The translations under genes were made by a program, and so were the position numbers. A DNA stretch of 64,000 nucleotides from Streptacidiphilus sp041262165 (lineage in GTDB: Bacteria; Actinomycetota; Actinomycetes; Streptomycetales; Streptomycetaceae), in the NCBI RefSeq assembly GCF_041262165.1, contig NZ_JBGCBY010000032.1, positions 35,185-99,184 of the forward strand, written 5' to 3'. Of this stretch, positions 25,296 through 34,440 are shown in pieces. Numbering within the stretch: the first letter of the stretch is position 1; each line of letters starts with the position of its first letter. The notes under the pieces were generated by a model that searched no databases, had not been told where the DNA came from, and saw only the letters and a list, made by a program, of their open reading frames with translations.

Positions 25296-25547
25296 TCAGC
25301 TCCCTGGCGTCGGAGGCTTGTCCACTACGAAGGTTCCAAGACCGCTGACCGTGTGCACGAGTCCTGCGTCCTTGAGTACTTTCACGGCCTTGCGCAGGGT
25401 GTCCCGGGCCACGCCGAACTCCTGCTCCATATCGACCAGCGAGGGGATGGCCTTGCCGGGCGCGATCTCGCCGGAGGCGATGCGCCCGCGCAGTGCGTCG
25501 GCGATCTGTACGTACGGCGGCACAGGGCCTTCCCGGTCGATGCTCAT
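25296..25547 (-). CDS. GntR-type repressor, DNA-binding domain only
   Basis: An 83-residue protein that is almost entirely a GntR winged helix ('YVQIADALRGRIASGEI', 'PSLVDMEQEFGVARDTLRKA', 'VSGLGTFVV'). It lacks the effector domain that makes typical GntR proteins about 240 residues; short forms occur beside transfer genes of Streptomyces elements, where KorSA-like repressors keep tra genes silent. A perfect palindrome 38 bp upstream is the likely binding site. Confidence 0.88.
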   Translation of the reverse strand: MSIDREGPVPPYVQIADALRGRIASGEIAPGKAIPSLVDMEQEFGVARDTLRKAVKVLKDAGLVHTVSGLGTFVVDKPPTPGS

Positions 25548-25584
25548 GATCGAACGCTAGGCGACCAGGCCGGGCCCGCCATAG

Positions 25585-25610
25585 CTAGCCACGTAGATAG
25601 CCGTGGCTAG
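25585..25610. promoter_or_regulatory. Palindromic operator for the GntR repressor
   Basis: CTAGCCACG (25585-25593) and CGTGGCTAG (25602-25610) are perfect 9-bp inverted arms separated by 8 bases, between the divergent GntR gene and the gene starting at 25693. A weaker half-copy, CGTGGGTAG, follows at 25612-25620. Confidence 0.65.
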
Positions 25611-25692
25611 TCGTGGGTAGTACGGCTCGCTCAAGCCCGGCGACCGATTGAGACGGCCCCGGGGGGTGACGACGCTTCAAGGGAGCGACGAT

Positions 25693-26076
25693 ATGACCGA
25701 TTCCACGTACTGGGTCGAAGGCGACAGCGGAGCTGGCCACGAGGCAGCAGCCGTCATCCCCGCCCGTGGGGCGACGAGCCCGGGCCGGGAGGACGGACCG
25801 GATCTCGGCCGATACCTGTCCGCCAGCCAGGACCGCGACGCGCACCGCGATGGGCTGGGACCGGCGTGGCCCGACTGTCGCGAGTGCTCCCGACTGGCAG
25901 AGCAGGAGCGGGCGGCTGCCCTGACCGGGGATCGCTCCCGGCGCACCGACGTCCGGGTCCTGTGGCGGCGCCACGCTACTGCCGCACACGGGATCGACCC
26001 GGAACCGATGCCGACCCGCTCCATCGAGCCCGGATCGATCTTGTGGGCACAGCCGCACAGCTCACTTCGCGTCTGA
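25693..26076 (+). CDS. Hypothetical protein, element-associated
   Basis: A 127-residue hydrophilic protein from ATG 25693 with GGGAG about 8 bases upstream. It contains 'PDCRECSRLAEQERAA' with a C-x-x-C pair and a C-terminal 'DVRVLWRRHATAAHG'. Similar short proteins are common in integrative and plasmid DNA of Streptomyces, function unknown. It is divergent from the GntR repressor and shares the palindromic operator. Confidence 0.65.
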   Translation: MTDSTYWVEGDSGAGHEAAAVIPARGATSPGREDGPDLGRYLSASQDRDAHRDGLGPAWPDCRECSRLAEQERAAALTGDRSRRTDVRVLWRRHATAAHGIDPEPMPTRSIEPGSILWAQPHSSLRV

Positions 26077-26150
26077 CCGGTCTAATGGCGTTGCTCGGAG
26101 GCCGGCAAAATGGATCTCTACGGCTTGCCCGGTCACGCTAGCCTCCGGGG

Positions 26151-26369
26151 GTGACCAGGATGTGCGGGTATCGGAGGCGCACTCGTTTGCGAAGGCTTCT
26201 GCCCTGGTGCCTTGTAGAACGGGGTTTCCTTGGCAAGGTCACCCAGGACTGCGGGGAGAATGAGTGGTACAACCATGACGGTCACGTGGCCAGGTGCTAC
26301 AACTGCGAGGTCGGCGAGCGGCCCTGGGCGGCAGGGCCCGACAACACCGCCCCGCCTGTGAAGAGTTGA
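26151..26369 (+). CDS. Small cysteine-containing protein
   Basis: A 72-residue basic protein starting at GTG 26151. The core 'CGENEWYNHDGHVARCYNCE' has three cysteines in a zinc-ribbon-like arrangement. I believe similar short proteins occur near mobile elements in actinomycetes, but the family has no assigned function. Confidence 0.6.
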   Translation: MTRMCGYRRRTRLRRLLPWCLVERGFLGKVTQDCGENEWYNHDGHVARCYNCEVGERPWAAGPDNTAPPVKS

Positions 26370-26522
26370 AGCCGCTGTGCTCCTGGACCCCGCTGCCTGC
26401 AGATTCTGATCCTGGAGGTGGTCGTGGTGTGTCGTCCTGAGCGTTCGTGCGGTCGGTGAGTATGGAGGAGGGCCGGCGGTTGCAATGGCTCAGCCGGACC
26501 CGGAAGCAGAACAGTGCACTTG

Positions 26523-27332
26523 TCAGATCGAAGTTGTACGCGGCCGGTGCTTGACCAGCCAGACCTGGGCATAGGCGACGGCGTCAGCCAGCGAGAACAG
26601 CCGGGCCTGGGCGGCGCCGACCTTGCCCTGCAGCACTGGGCATTCTTGCTCGAAGGCCGCGCCCAGCTCATCGAAGCGGTCCTCAGAGATCGAAGTGTCT
26701 CGCACGGTGGTCCAGCGGCGGCCCTGCGGGGTCATGACTGCGAAGGAGTTGTCGACCTGGGGCGTGGGTACCCGGTACTCGGCCAGGTGGAATGCAGTGC
26801 AGGATTCGAAGCCCGCGCCCAGGAGCAGGATCCGGGCCTCGGCTTCTTCCAGCCGGGCGAGTGGGCTGCGCTCGCCGAGCCGGCAGTCCAGCGCGTGGCC
26901 GTCCACGATCGCGGCGGCGCGTGGACCCAGGGCCGCGAAGGAGGTCTGGGGATGGGAGCTGCGGAGGGCGCCCGGCCAGTTGCGGACGGTCTCCGGGATG
27001 ACACCGACGCCGAGGCTGGGTGTGGTGCGGGCGTCGTAGGGCGGCGTTGATGCCCGGATTGTCGCCCACCATGCTTTGGGCACGGGAGGATTGGCCCAGC
27101 TCGCTGGATCGGAGTTGTCACCGGAGTGCGTCGGCACAACCAACGTCCCCTGTGCGCCAAGGGCATCGAGCAGAGCCAGGACAACGACGCCGGGACCGCC
27201 GCACACCCAGCCGAGCGAGCTGAGAGAAGAGTGCACGAGGACGGTCTCACCAGCGCGTAGGCCAAAGGCACGCAGCTCGGAGGCGAGTGATTCACGCGTA
27301 CACATCGGGCCGGTCGCAGGCATTGTGGACAT
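26523..27332 (-). CDS. Aminoglycoside N(3)-acetyltransferase-like protein
   Basis: A 269-residue member of the AAC(3)/antibiotic acetyltransferase family, which transfers acetyl from acetyl-CoA to the 3-amino group of 2-deoxystreptamine aminoglycosides. Visible elements are 'VLVHSSLSSLGWVCGG', 'TLVVPTHSGDNSDPASW', 'SSHPQTSFAALGPRA' and 'CTAFHLAEY', in the order and length of the family. ATG 27332 is chosen to match the usual start just before the first helix. It lies inside the conjugative-element remnant as possible cargo. The substrate cannot be read; some family members do not act on aminoglycosides. Confidence 0.88.
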   Translation of the reverse strand: MSTMPATGPMCTRESLASELRAFGLRAGETVLVHSSLSSLGWVCGGPGVVVLALLDALGAQGTLVVPTHSGDNSDPASWANPPVPKAWWATIRASTPPYDARTTPSLGVGVIPETVRNWPGALRSSHPQTSFAALGPRAAAIVDGHALDCRLGERSPLARLEEAEARILLLGAGFESCTAFHLAEYRVPTPQVDNSFAVMTPQGRRWTTVRDTSISEDRFDELGAAFEQECPVLQGKVGAAQARLFSLADAVAYAQVWLVKHRPRTTSI

Positions 27333-27536
27333 AGTCGGTGAGTGTGCCCCGACCCGGCATCCGCCTTCCACCGGATTTCGACAGCCACCCCCCAGTCCTA
27401 GCGGCGCCCCCGCGCACCAGACGCAGCTCATACGGGTCTTGGGCGAGAATCAATAGGGCACGGTCACCCGTCTTGCACAGGCCCCGACACCGGGGGGCCA
27501 GCAATGCCCCGGTGCCGAAGGCCCACGGAACGCCAC

Positions 27537-27941
27537 TCACGGCCCTGCCTCGGTTCGCTGGGGATGGTGGGTGGCCTGGGCGAGGTCGGAGCAGGCGGGG
27601 CAGCGGTAGGGGCCAAGGGCGTTGTCGGGGTCTGTGTAGCGCCAGCCGTCGTCGCAGTCGCCGCAGCGTGGGGCCGGGGTGCTTCCAGCGCGCGTGGCCG
27701 CGCGGCGAGCCGGCGCCCCCTGACCCTCGAACGTCAAGGCGTCCTCGAAGCGGGACCAGGTGGGTTTCATCCGGCCCATCCACTCGGCGCGAGCGAGCAG
27801 GAATGCCATGTCCTGCTCACCCGCACCAAGGATCTCGGCGGCCTGGGCGCGCACCTGGGCCTGACGCCGCGGCATGCGCGCACTGCCGCTGGCACGGAGC
27901 CCTGCGGCCCAGGCGGCGGCGATCTGCTCGGCTGGCGACAC
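27537..27941 (-). CDS. Zinc-ribbon hypothetical of transfer region
   Basis: A 134-residue protein from GTG 27941. The N-terminal half is helical and charged; the C-terminal third has 'CGDCDDGW' and 'YRCPAC', a C-x-x-C...C-x-x-C zinc ribbon. It is 76 bp downstream of the winged-helix gene in the same direction and probably cotranscribed. Function unknown, though small zinc-ribbon proteins often accompany replication or transfer genes. Confidence 0.65.
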   Translation of the reverse strand: MSPAEQIAAAWAAGLRASGSARMPRRQAQVRAQAAEILGAGEQDMAFLLARAEWMGRMKPTWSRFEDALTFEGQGAPARRAATRAGSTPAPRCGDCDDGWRYTDPDNALGPYRCPACSDLAQATHHPQRTEAGP

Positions 27942-28017
27942 CGGCTGCTGCGGCGGTGCGCTTCTCGCGGGTGGGGACGCTGGCTGCTTCTCTCTCTCGC
28001 CGGCGACGGGTGCAGCT

Positions 28018-28713
28018 TCAGCGCGGGACCGGGAGAGAAGAACTTCTTTGAGAGACTTCTTTGGGGGCGGCGTTCGCGCTGGTCAGGCGCGTGCTGCCGC
28101 CGGATTTCCGGTCAGTCCCGCCGGAATTCCGGCGGGCGGGACCGGAAATCCGGCTATCGAAGCCACCTGCGGGTTCATCGTTGCGTGCCTGGTCACGTCG
28201 AGTGCCGGAATTGCGGCCATCGAGGCCGTTGTGGGCGCTGCGGACGGCGGGCGGTTCCGGCGGGTTCTGACGCCAGTCGGGGCGGTAGGCGTCCAGCTTG
28301 TCCCATGCGTTCCGCCAACCGCGGTGGGCCTGCGGGGGAAGGTCGTGGACTTCGTAGCGGCGGAAGGTGTTCTGGATGCCGCCCCTGCCGGTGGAGGTGA
28401 CTGTCCGCTGTCCGTCCGGGTTGGTGACCAGGCCGAGCCCGGCCAGCAGGCGAAGGGCGTCGGTGATCGTGGACACCCCGGTCGGTTTCCCGTTGATCCC
28501 GGGCAGGAGCCAGCACAATTGGTCCAGCGACATCCGGCGTAGTGAGCCGGGCTGCTTCTCCGCGACCATCGAGCGCAGCAGGCAGTACAAGAGGTAGGCG
28601 GTTCGGGTCATCTGAGGATGGAGCATGACCCAGTCGCGGACCTGTGTGTGGGACCAGTAGTCGTGGACGGTGCCGTAGAACGCCACTCCGTCGCCGCTGT
28701 CGAGATCGTTCAC
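28018..28713 (-). CDS. Winged-helix protein, plasmid replication-like
   Basis: A 231-residue protein from GTG 28713. Residues 15-125 form a winged-helix domain ('WVMLHPQMTRTAYLLYCLLR', 'MSLDQLCWLLPG', 'STITDALRLLAGLGLVTNPD'). The C-terminal 80 residues are polar and low-complexity, with repeated R-N-S-G and S-G-G motifs encoded by a nested palindrome. Such proteins occur beside replication and transfer genes in Streptomyces elements and may bind the origin or regulate transfer; both readings are inference. Confidence 0.72.
   Translation of the reverse strand: MNDLDSGDGVAFYGTVHDYWSHTQVRDWVMLHPQMTRTAYLLYCLLRSMVAEKQPGSLRRMSLDQLCWLLPGINGKPTGVSTITDALRLLAGLGLVTNPDGQRTVTSTGRGGIQNTFRRYEVHDLPPQAHRGWRNAWDKLDAYRPDWRQNPPEPPAVRSAHNGLDGRNSGTRRDQARNDEPAGGFDSRISGPARRNSGGTDRKSGGSTRLTSANAAPKEVSQRSSSLPVPR
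28099..28154. repeat. Nested perfect palindrome inside the winged-helix gene
   Basis: Outer 15-bp arms (28099-28113 and 28140-28154) are exact complements, and between them lies a perfect 20-bp palindrome CCCGCCGGAATTCCGGCGGG (28117-28136), separated from the arms by three bases on each side. A related GCCGGAATTGCGGC follows at about 28202. The whole 56 bp can form a cruciform. Confidence 0.85.
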
Positions 28714-29059
28714 CTGGTTCCCGCCAGCCCTCTGGTGCCGCAGCCTGGCTCGACGTCCCGCCGTTGCTGCCACCGGTGGGGGTAGGCGACTTGGCGTCTG
28801 GCGCTCCCGAGCGCTGGGTGGTGTGCGGTGCGGTGGCGCTGCTCGTGAGGCATGGGTGGTTCTCCCGCCTGCGTATCGGGCTGGACGAGCGGATGGATGA
28901 AGGTGGCGCGATGTCAGATGCAGGCGTGCGGTGTGACATCGGTGGCTGGGGGCGCTGGGCTGCCTCGTTGGCCGCTGTTCGCTATGAGGCGTCCCCGGTG
29001 GCGTCGCGGAGGCGGTCCGGCTCAGGATGCGTCGGCCCTCTGGTCGCCGACCGCCGCAT
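28714..29059. other. Intergenic remnant
   Basis: 346 bp with no recognised gene. The minus-strand frame through it is open but of compositionally biased Arg/Pro/Ser sequence, typical of non-coding GC-rich DNA. Confidence 0.4.
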
Positions 29060-31162
29060 CTACAGGTCGATCCAGCCGCAGGTGCCGGTGCGGGCGGTGA
29101 GCGAGGTCCACACGGGCGCCGTGGGACCGTGTGCCTCGAGGTCCTCCAGGACGGCCGCACCGACGGGGACTTGGCGTACCAGGCGCGCGACGCTGGGTTC
29201 CTGGGCCATCGCCTGCAGGTCCTCGATGCGGTGCCGCAGCGCGGTCGGGCCCGCGCCGGTGAGCCGAGGAACGCCAGGGCGGTGGGGTCGGCGGCGAGCC
29301 GGTCGATCGGGTTGGTCACCACCGGCAGGGCGTCCGCGGCCAGGGCCGGGAAGCTGGTGTTCCACCAACGCCATGCCTGCGGGTCCAGCTGCTCGAGGCG
29401 GGCCAGGAGCGCGGCGCGCCAGGCGGGGTCGCTCAGCAGGGGCCGGATCTGGAACAGCGTGGCCTGGCACTGCGGGTATCCGGTGGCCACCGCCCGGGTG
29501 TTGACCGCGACCAGGGCCTCGGCGCATTTGGTCAAGACGGTCAGAGCGCGGGGCGCGTTCAGGTCGCTCCAACCCAGCACGGAGGCGAAGCCGTCCACGA
29601 CCGCGCGCACCACCTCCGCGGGCACCTGTCCGTGCTCCAAGCCCAGCGGGTTCCAGGAAGCTACGGCAGTATCGGGGCGCCCGGTCAGGTCCAGGTGCCA
29701 GACCCGGTCACGGATGCTGTCGTGGGCCAGATAGGGGGCGGCAAGCGCCCAGGAGTCCGCGTGCGGGTCGATGAACGTCACGCCGTGGCCGCCGTGCGCC
29801 AGGGCCAGGGCCTGCACGACCGCCTTCTCGGTCTTGCCGTAGGTGGACTTGCCCACCGACAGCGAGAACAGGCTCTCGTGCAGCGGACTGGCGATCAGCC
29901 GGGTGCGGCCGTCCGCCGCGGTGTACCAGCCGTGCGGCAGCAACTCCTGGCTGCCGAGCTCGTAGGTGGGCACCTGGGTGGCCAGCAGCGGCAGCCGGCA
30001 GTGCACGGTGACCGGTTTGAGGAACCCGGCCAGCTCGTCGATGCGCACCCAGCTCTCGCCGCGCGGCACCACCAGGCCGCTGCTCCAGCGCCGGTCGAAG
30101 GAGCCGCGCCGCAGGCGGTGGTTCGCGCCCCAGTGCCACGGGCCCAGCCGCCGCCCGTCCATGCGCAGCCGGTTGTCCTCGGCGAAGATGTCCAGAGCCG
30201 CCGCCAGCTGCTGCAGGCGCCGCTCCGCGCGGCCTTCGGCGTTCGAACAGCAGCGCACCAGCAGTTGGATGCGCACCAGTGCGGTGTCCTTACCGATCCG
30301 CCCGAGCGTGGCCGCACGGTTGACCGGCCGAGGGCGGGCCGACAGCTGCAGACGCCGCGCCGGGGAGCCGCCGGTGGAGGAAGGCTCCAGGAGCTGGGAC
30401 AACTGGTAGCGCCAGGAGTCTTCGACGTCGGCGGCGTTACTCCAGCCCAGCCGTGATTCGCGGCGGGCCTCGGCGCGCGAGCGCGTGCGTGCGTCGGCCA
30501 GAATTTGCCCGCGGCGAAGCCGAAGGCGCCAGCGGGGGACGGGCTGCAGGTCCAGGACGATCTCGGCCAGGTCGCCCAGGTCGGCGCGCAGGTCGGCCAC
30601 GGCGTCGACCACCGGTTGCAGTGGGTCCGGCTCCAAGGGCACCTCGCGCAGGTAGCGGGCGGGGTTGCCGTGGACGGTGAACTCGGCGCGCACCGTAGTG
30701 GGTACGCGGCTTGTCGTGGACCGGGGCGACCCGGGTGACCTGCACCTGGTCGTAGGGGGAGCTAGCCAGCAGGTGCCGCGCCGATGCCGGTCCCTCCACG
30801 CTCCAGCCCAGCGGCTCGCTGCCGTCCGCGCGCAGGCGCAGCCGCACCGAACGGGCGCGCTGCGGGATCCACCAGTGCCCGGCACCGCACGCCCGCATCA
30901 GCACGGCGGCGTAACGCCAGATCTCCTCCGGGCTCGGGTCGAACCGGCGGGTCGCCGCGAGCTGGAAGCGGACCCGCTCCGATACGGCCCGGCGGGCGAG
31001 CCGGTCACCGGCGACCTTCGCCGCCCCGGTGAGCACCAGGCTGCAACCGCCGGTGAGCACCAGATGCGCCGCGCCCCACCGCGCGAGGCGGCAGGCGGCG
31101 ATCACCGTGTCGATCGCGCCACCCAGCACCGTGGGCAGCACGTCAGCGAACTCCGCGCTCAT
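29060..31162 (-). pseudogene. Type IV secretion-type conjugation ATPase, frameshifted
   Basis: Translation from ATG 31162 gives 'VLGGAIDTVIAACRLARWGA' and a 'YAAVLMRACGAGHWWIPQRA' segment of a large membrane-linked conjugation ATPase. Near 30710 the reading shifts frame and continues with 'VRAEFTVHGNPARYLREVPL', a P-loop-like 'SVGKSTYGKTEKA', 'VTFIDPHADSWALAAPYL' and 'WNPLGLEHGQVPAEVVRAVV'. At about 29270, after 'LAADPTALAFLG', it returns to the original frame for a short tail ending 'WTSLTARTGTCGWIDL'. The usual second half of the motor domain is missing at that point. Two frame changes and a deletion imply a dead gene. Confidence 0.65.
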
Positions 31163-31435
31163 CGGCTTCCCGCCCTGGTCAGTGACGTCGCGCGCGCGAG
31201 CGGCCGGCAGGTCAGTGTGCGGGAACCAGGGGGTAGCCAGGGTGTGGTGGGCATCGCGAGCCTTTCGTAGGGGAGGACGGGTTCTGGACCGAGACAACCC
31301 ACCTGCCCTTACCGCGCGGCTTACTGATCACCAGCCGGAAGATCACGGCTTGGCGTCGACGGGGACGGTAGGGCGCGGTTGCTCTCCCAGTAGGGCGTCT
31401 GTAAGGGGCGCCGGGGCGAACACAAACACGTGAGA

Positions 31436-32332
31436 TCACCGAGCCCAGGACACGCCCCGCTCCCGCTGCAGGTGACGCAACCGCTCCTGCGCACGGGCCA
31501 CCGTCGGCGAGTCGCTCCCGGCGTATTCCCGCAGATAGGGCAGCAGCAGGATCCCGGTCCGCAGCGCCTGCCCGTCCGAGGACAGCTGCCACAGCGTGTA
31601 CGCGTTGCGGACCAGCCGCACGGCCCGGGAACGCTTCCCCTGCGCCGACCACCCCACAGCGGCATGCACGTACAACTGCACTCCCCGCGCATGGTCACCC
31701 ACCAGATGACAGACATGTGCCAAGAGCTCCACGGCCTGCAGGGTGCACGGATGCCCCGGCCCGTACAGCAAGGTCACCTGGTCGAGCAGAGCGGTAGCCG
31801 CGAACACCGCGTCTACCAGCCGTTCCTGACGGCACGCATCCTGCACTCGGGCAATGGCGGGCCGAAACCGGGCCATCGCCTCGTCCGCGCGGATCCTCGT
31901 ATCCGGCAGCGCGTTCGTAGCGGGCACCCGTGCTGGAACTTGCGGCTGACCGATGGCCCGTTCCTTGGCCCGCCCGTGGCATTTGACCCAGTAGCGGAGC
32001 ACGAGCCATGCGACCTCGCGCGTGGTCCAGGCCCGGGCAACCGACCACACCCGCTGGGCCTGTGGCCGGACCCGCTGGGCCTGCGGCCGGGCCAGTGCGG
32101 CCGGCCATGCCAACAGCCAGCCCGCCCACCGCAGGTACTCGACCAGCACCCGTGCGCGCGAGCGGCCGAGCCCCGTGCAGTCTTCGACTCCACTCGGCTG
32201 ATCCGGGCCGGCGCCCAGCGCCGCACACAGCACCCCGGCGAACAGATAGAGCACCACCGCGCCCACGGCCAGGCGCTGTGCACCGTCCAAGGACGGGCAA
32301 CGAAAAGGAAGGAGAAGGACAGGGATCGGCAT
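31436..32332 (-). CDS. Membrane-anchored helical-repeat protein
   Basis: A 298-residue protein from ATG 32332. An N-terminal hydrophobic stretch ('LAVGAVVLYLFAGVLCAALG') and a second around residue 70 anchor it. The C-terminal 150 residues are helical pairs of tetratricopeptide-like spacing ('LLDQVTLLYGPGHPCTLQAV', 'LLAHVCHLVGDHARGVQLY'). It is in the same direction as the conjugation ATPase 270 bp downstream and may belong to the transfer apparatus. No family name is certain. Confidence 0.68.
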   Translation of the reverse strand: MPIPVLLLPFRCPSLDGAQRLAVGAVVLYLFAGVLCAALGAGPDQPSGVEDCTGLGRSRARVLVEYLRWAGWLLAWPAALARPQAQRVRPQAQRVWSVARAWTTREVAWLVLRYWVKCHGRAKERAIGQPQVPARVPATNALPDTRIRADEAMARFRPAIARVQDACRQERLVDAVFAATALLDQVTLLYGPGHPCTLQAVELLAHVCHLVGDHARGVQLYVHAAVGWSAQGKRSRAVRLVRNAYTLWQLSSDGQALRTGILLLPYLREYAGSDSPTVARAQERLRHLQRERGVSWAR

Positions 32333-33153
32333 CGCGCGCCTCCGCAGAGAGAATCGAATCTCGCCGAAGGCAAGCCCACACCGCTCACCGACCGACTTAC
32401 AGACAGCCACCCCGAAGATCACGAATCGATACCAAGGCCCCTCCCGACACGGGTCACAGAGCCTGTCAGGAGACGGCATCCAAGGGTTCGCGCGCGGCCA
32501 CAACGTCCACCGGCTTGCCTGCAAGGAACCCCGCCAGACCCCTCGGGCGCCCGACCTACGCCCGCTCCAGCGAGAGCGGGCATTCAGCCGCAGCTTGTGC
32601 TGCTCCCACCGGCGGCCCCGGGATCCCCAGGCCGTCCCGACAGCCGACCGGCAGCCCGGCAGGAGGCAATCAACCACCCGCACCCCGAGCGCGCGGACTG
32701 GCCGTCGCGGCAATCCCAGGCCTGCACTGCGCCGCTACACTGCTCGCCGGCCAGGCTCGGTCGCGCGCCGCCGCGCCCGGGTCAACGCGCTGGTCCGCGC
32801 CACTCGCGCCACCACGTCCACCAGCCACGCCGCACGATCGTGACCTCCTGCGCCTCGGGCGCGGTCGCGTCGAGCCGCACACGAGCGCCGTCACCCTGCT
32901 TCGCGTAGGCGCGGGCGCGACGCGGCTACCCGCGGAACGCGGCTGCGCGGCCACCTCCGCCGCAGGGCGCGCAACCCCGGCGACTTGGTCATGAAGCTGG
33001 CCGCACTGGGCATCTGACAAGGTGCGGCACCCTCTGGGGCGAGGAGCTCGTACACGTCGCCCTCGGCGTCGGGCAGCGGTGGCAGCTCAGCCTGACCCCG
33101 TGGCGCTGGAGTGTTCCCGTTGTCGCTGCGACCAGCCACGAGGGGAGGAATGG
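32333..33153. other. Gene-free stretch
   Basis: 821 bp in which I see no convincing gene. Open frames are Arg/Pro/Ala-rich shadows. A minus-strand 'PPLPDAEGDVYELLAPEGAA' near 33040-33100 looks protein-like but lacks a start and a family. Confidence 0.4.
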
Positions 33154-34440
33154 TCAAGAGTCGTGGCGGGGAGGGGGCTGGGTGAGTTGGTGAGCGAGCC
33201 GCTCGGCGTTGAGTGTGCGCATCGCGGAGTTGACCGCGTCGTGGTCGGTGGGGTCGATGCCGCGCTCCGTGAGGAGGGCGGCGATCTGTTTTGCCGGGCC
33301 CCAGGTGGTCTGGTCGTCGAAGGCAGTGTAGAAGTCCGGCAGATGGGCCTCGATGGCGTCGGTGACAGGGGCGATCCAGCGCGGTTCGACGCCGCGTTCG
33401 GTCAGGGCGAAGTGGACCCATCGCTTGAGCGTGTCCGGCAGGAGGGTGCGTTGCTCGCGGTCCAGGACGGCTTTGCGGGGCAGCCAGTCAACCAGGAAGA
33501 CCGCTGCTTGCCCGGGACTCCAGGACAAAGGGCCCGTGGCGATGTAGTCCTCGCCGTAGCCGAGGAACAGCTCGGCCAGGGACCGGATCACCTCGGCCGT
33601 TTGCGGTTCGTCGGCGTGGGTGGCGGTGAATGCGTCGAGGAGGCAGTCTCGTTCGAGGTCGGACAGCGACGTATGTTCGGGCCAGTCGGGCAGGTGGTGG
33701 CGGCAGCGTGCCCAGGCCAGGGCCCGCAGTGCGACGAAGTCCTCGTCGTCGTTGCGGGGCCAGGTCATGTCCGTCATGCGCAGGGCCGCGGCGAGATCGG
33801 CCAAGGCGGCAGGCACGTCATGGTCGGCCAGGGGCATCGGGACGTCGTCCTCTTCGCGGATGGCGGACCAGGCTGCGGCCGCGCTCGGGGTGAGAAGGCC
33901 GAGTTTCTCGACCATGGTGCCTGCGGTCTGGGTGATCTGGGCCATCAGGGTGTGCGCGGTGGGCTCGTCGTAGGCGATGAAGAGCACGCGTTTGCTGTCC
34001 CAGACATCCACCGCCTGCCAGGCCCGCACCGGGTGGTGGCCCGAGGCCTTGTGCCAGCTGGGCAGCGGCTGGGTCTCGGTGAGGATTGCCACGGTGCCCG
34101 CCAACATCGGCTTGCTGTCGACAGGGGCCACCCGTTGCAGCGCCGCCACGGCGGCAAGGCCCGCCGGGGACGGGGTGGTTGAGGCACGGCCCACCACTTG
34201 CATGCACAGGTGATGCTCGGCCTCGCGCTCCGCGAGCGGAGCATCCAGCCATGCCTGGCCGAGCCAGCCGCTCGCCCACGCCTCCGCGATCAGCACCTCA
34301 CCGCTGCTGTCGAGGTGCTGCCGGGCATCGCGGATCACCTGGTCCGCCAGCTGCAGAGGCATCGGTGAACGGCGGACCGGCTTGCGCTGCTTCTTACCGC
34401 CGGAGGACGTGCGGCGGCCACGACTCTTGGGCATACCCAT
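33154..34440 (-). CDS. Conserved hypothetical, 428 residues
   Basis: A soluble 428-residue protein with a very basic start ('KSRGRRTSSGGKKQRKPVRR') followed by an acidic helical body. No catalytic motif is recognised. Segments such as 'VWDSKRVLFIAYDEPTAHTL' and 'WSPGQAAVFLVDWLPRKAVL' indicate a folded domain. The basic tail could bind nucleic acid. Proteins of this build are frequent in Streptomyces genomes without known role. Confidence 0.75.
   Translation of the reverse strand: MGMPKSRGRRTSSGGKKQRKPVRRSPMPLQLADQVIRDARQHLDSSGEVLIAEAWASGWLGQAWLDAPLAEREAEHHLCMQVVGRASTTPSPAGLAAVAALQRVAPVDSKPMLAGTVAILTETQPLPSWHKASGHHPVRAWQAVDVWDSKRVLFIAYDEPTAHTLMAQITQTAGTMVEKLGLLTPSAAAAWSAIREEDDVPMPLADHDVPAALADLAAALRMTDMTWPRNDDEDFVALRALAWARCRHHLPDWPEHTSLSDLERDCLLDAFTATHADEPQTAEVIRSLAELFLGYGEDYIATGPLSWSPGQAAVFLVDWLPRKAVLDREQRTLLPDTLKRWVHFALTERGVEPRWIAPVTDAIEAHLPDFYTAFDDQTTWGPAKQIAALLTERGIDPTDHDAVNSAMRTLNAERLAHQLTQPPPRHDS

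Noticed and set aside
32891..33100. Minus-strand frame with 'PPLPDAEGDVYELLAPEGAA'
   Set aside because: There is no start codon in a sensible place and the rest is Arg-rich; it is kept only as a note in the gene-free stretch.
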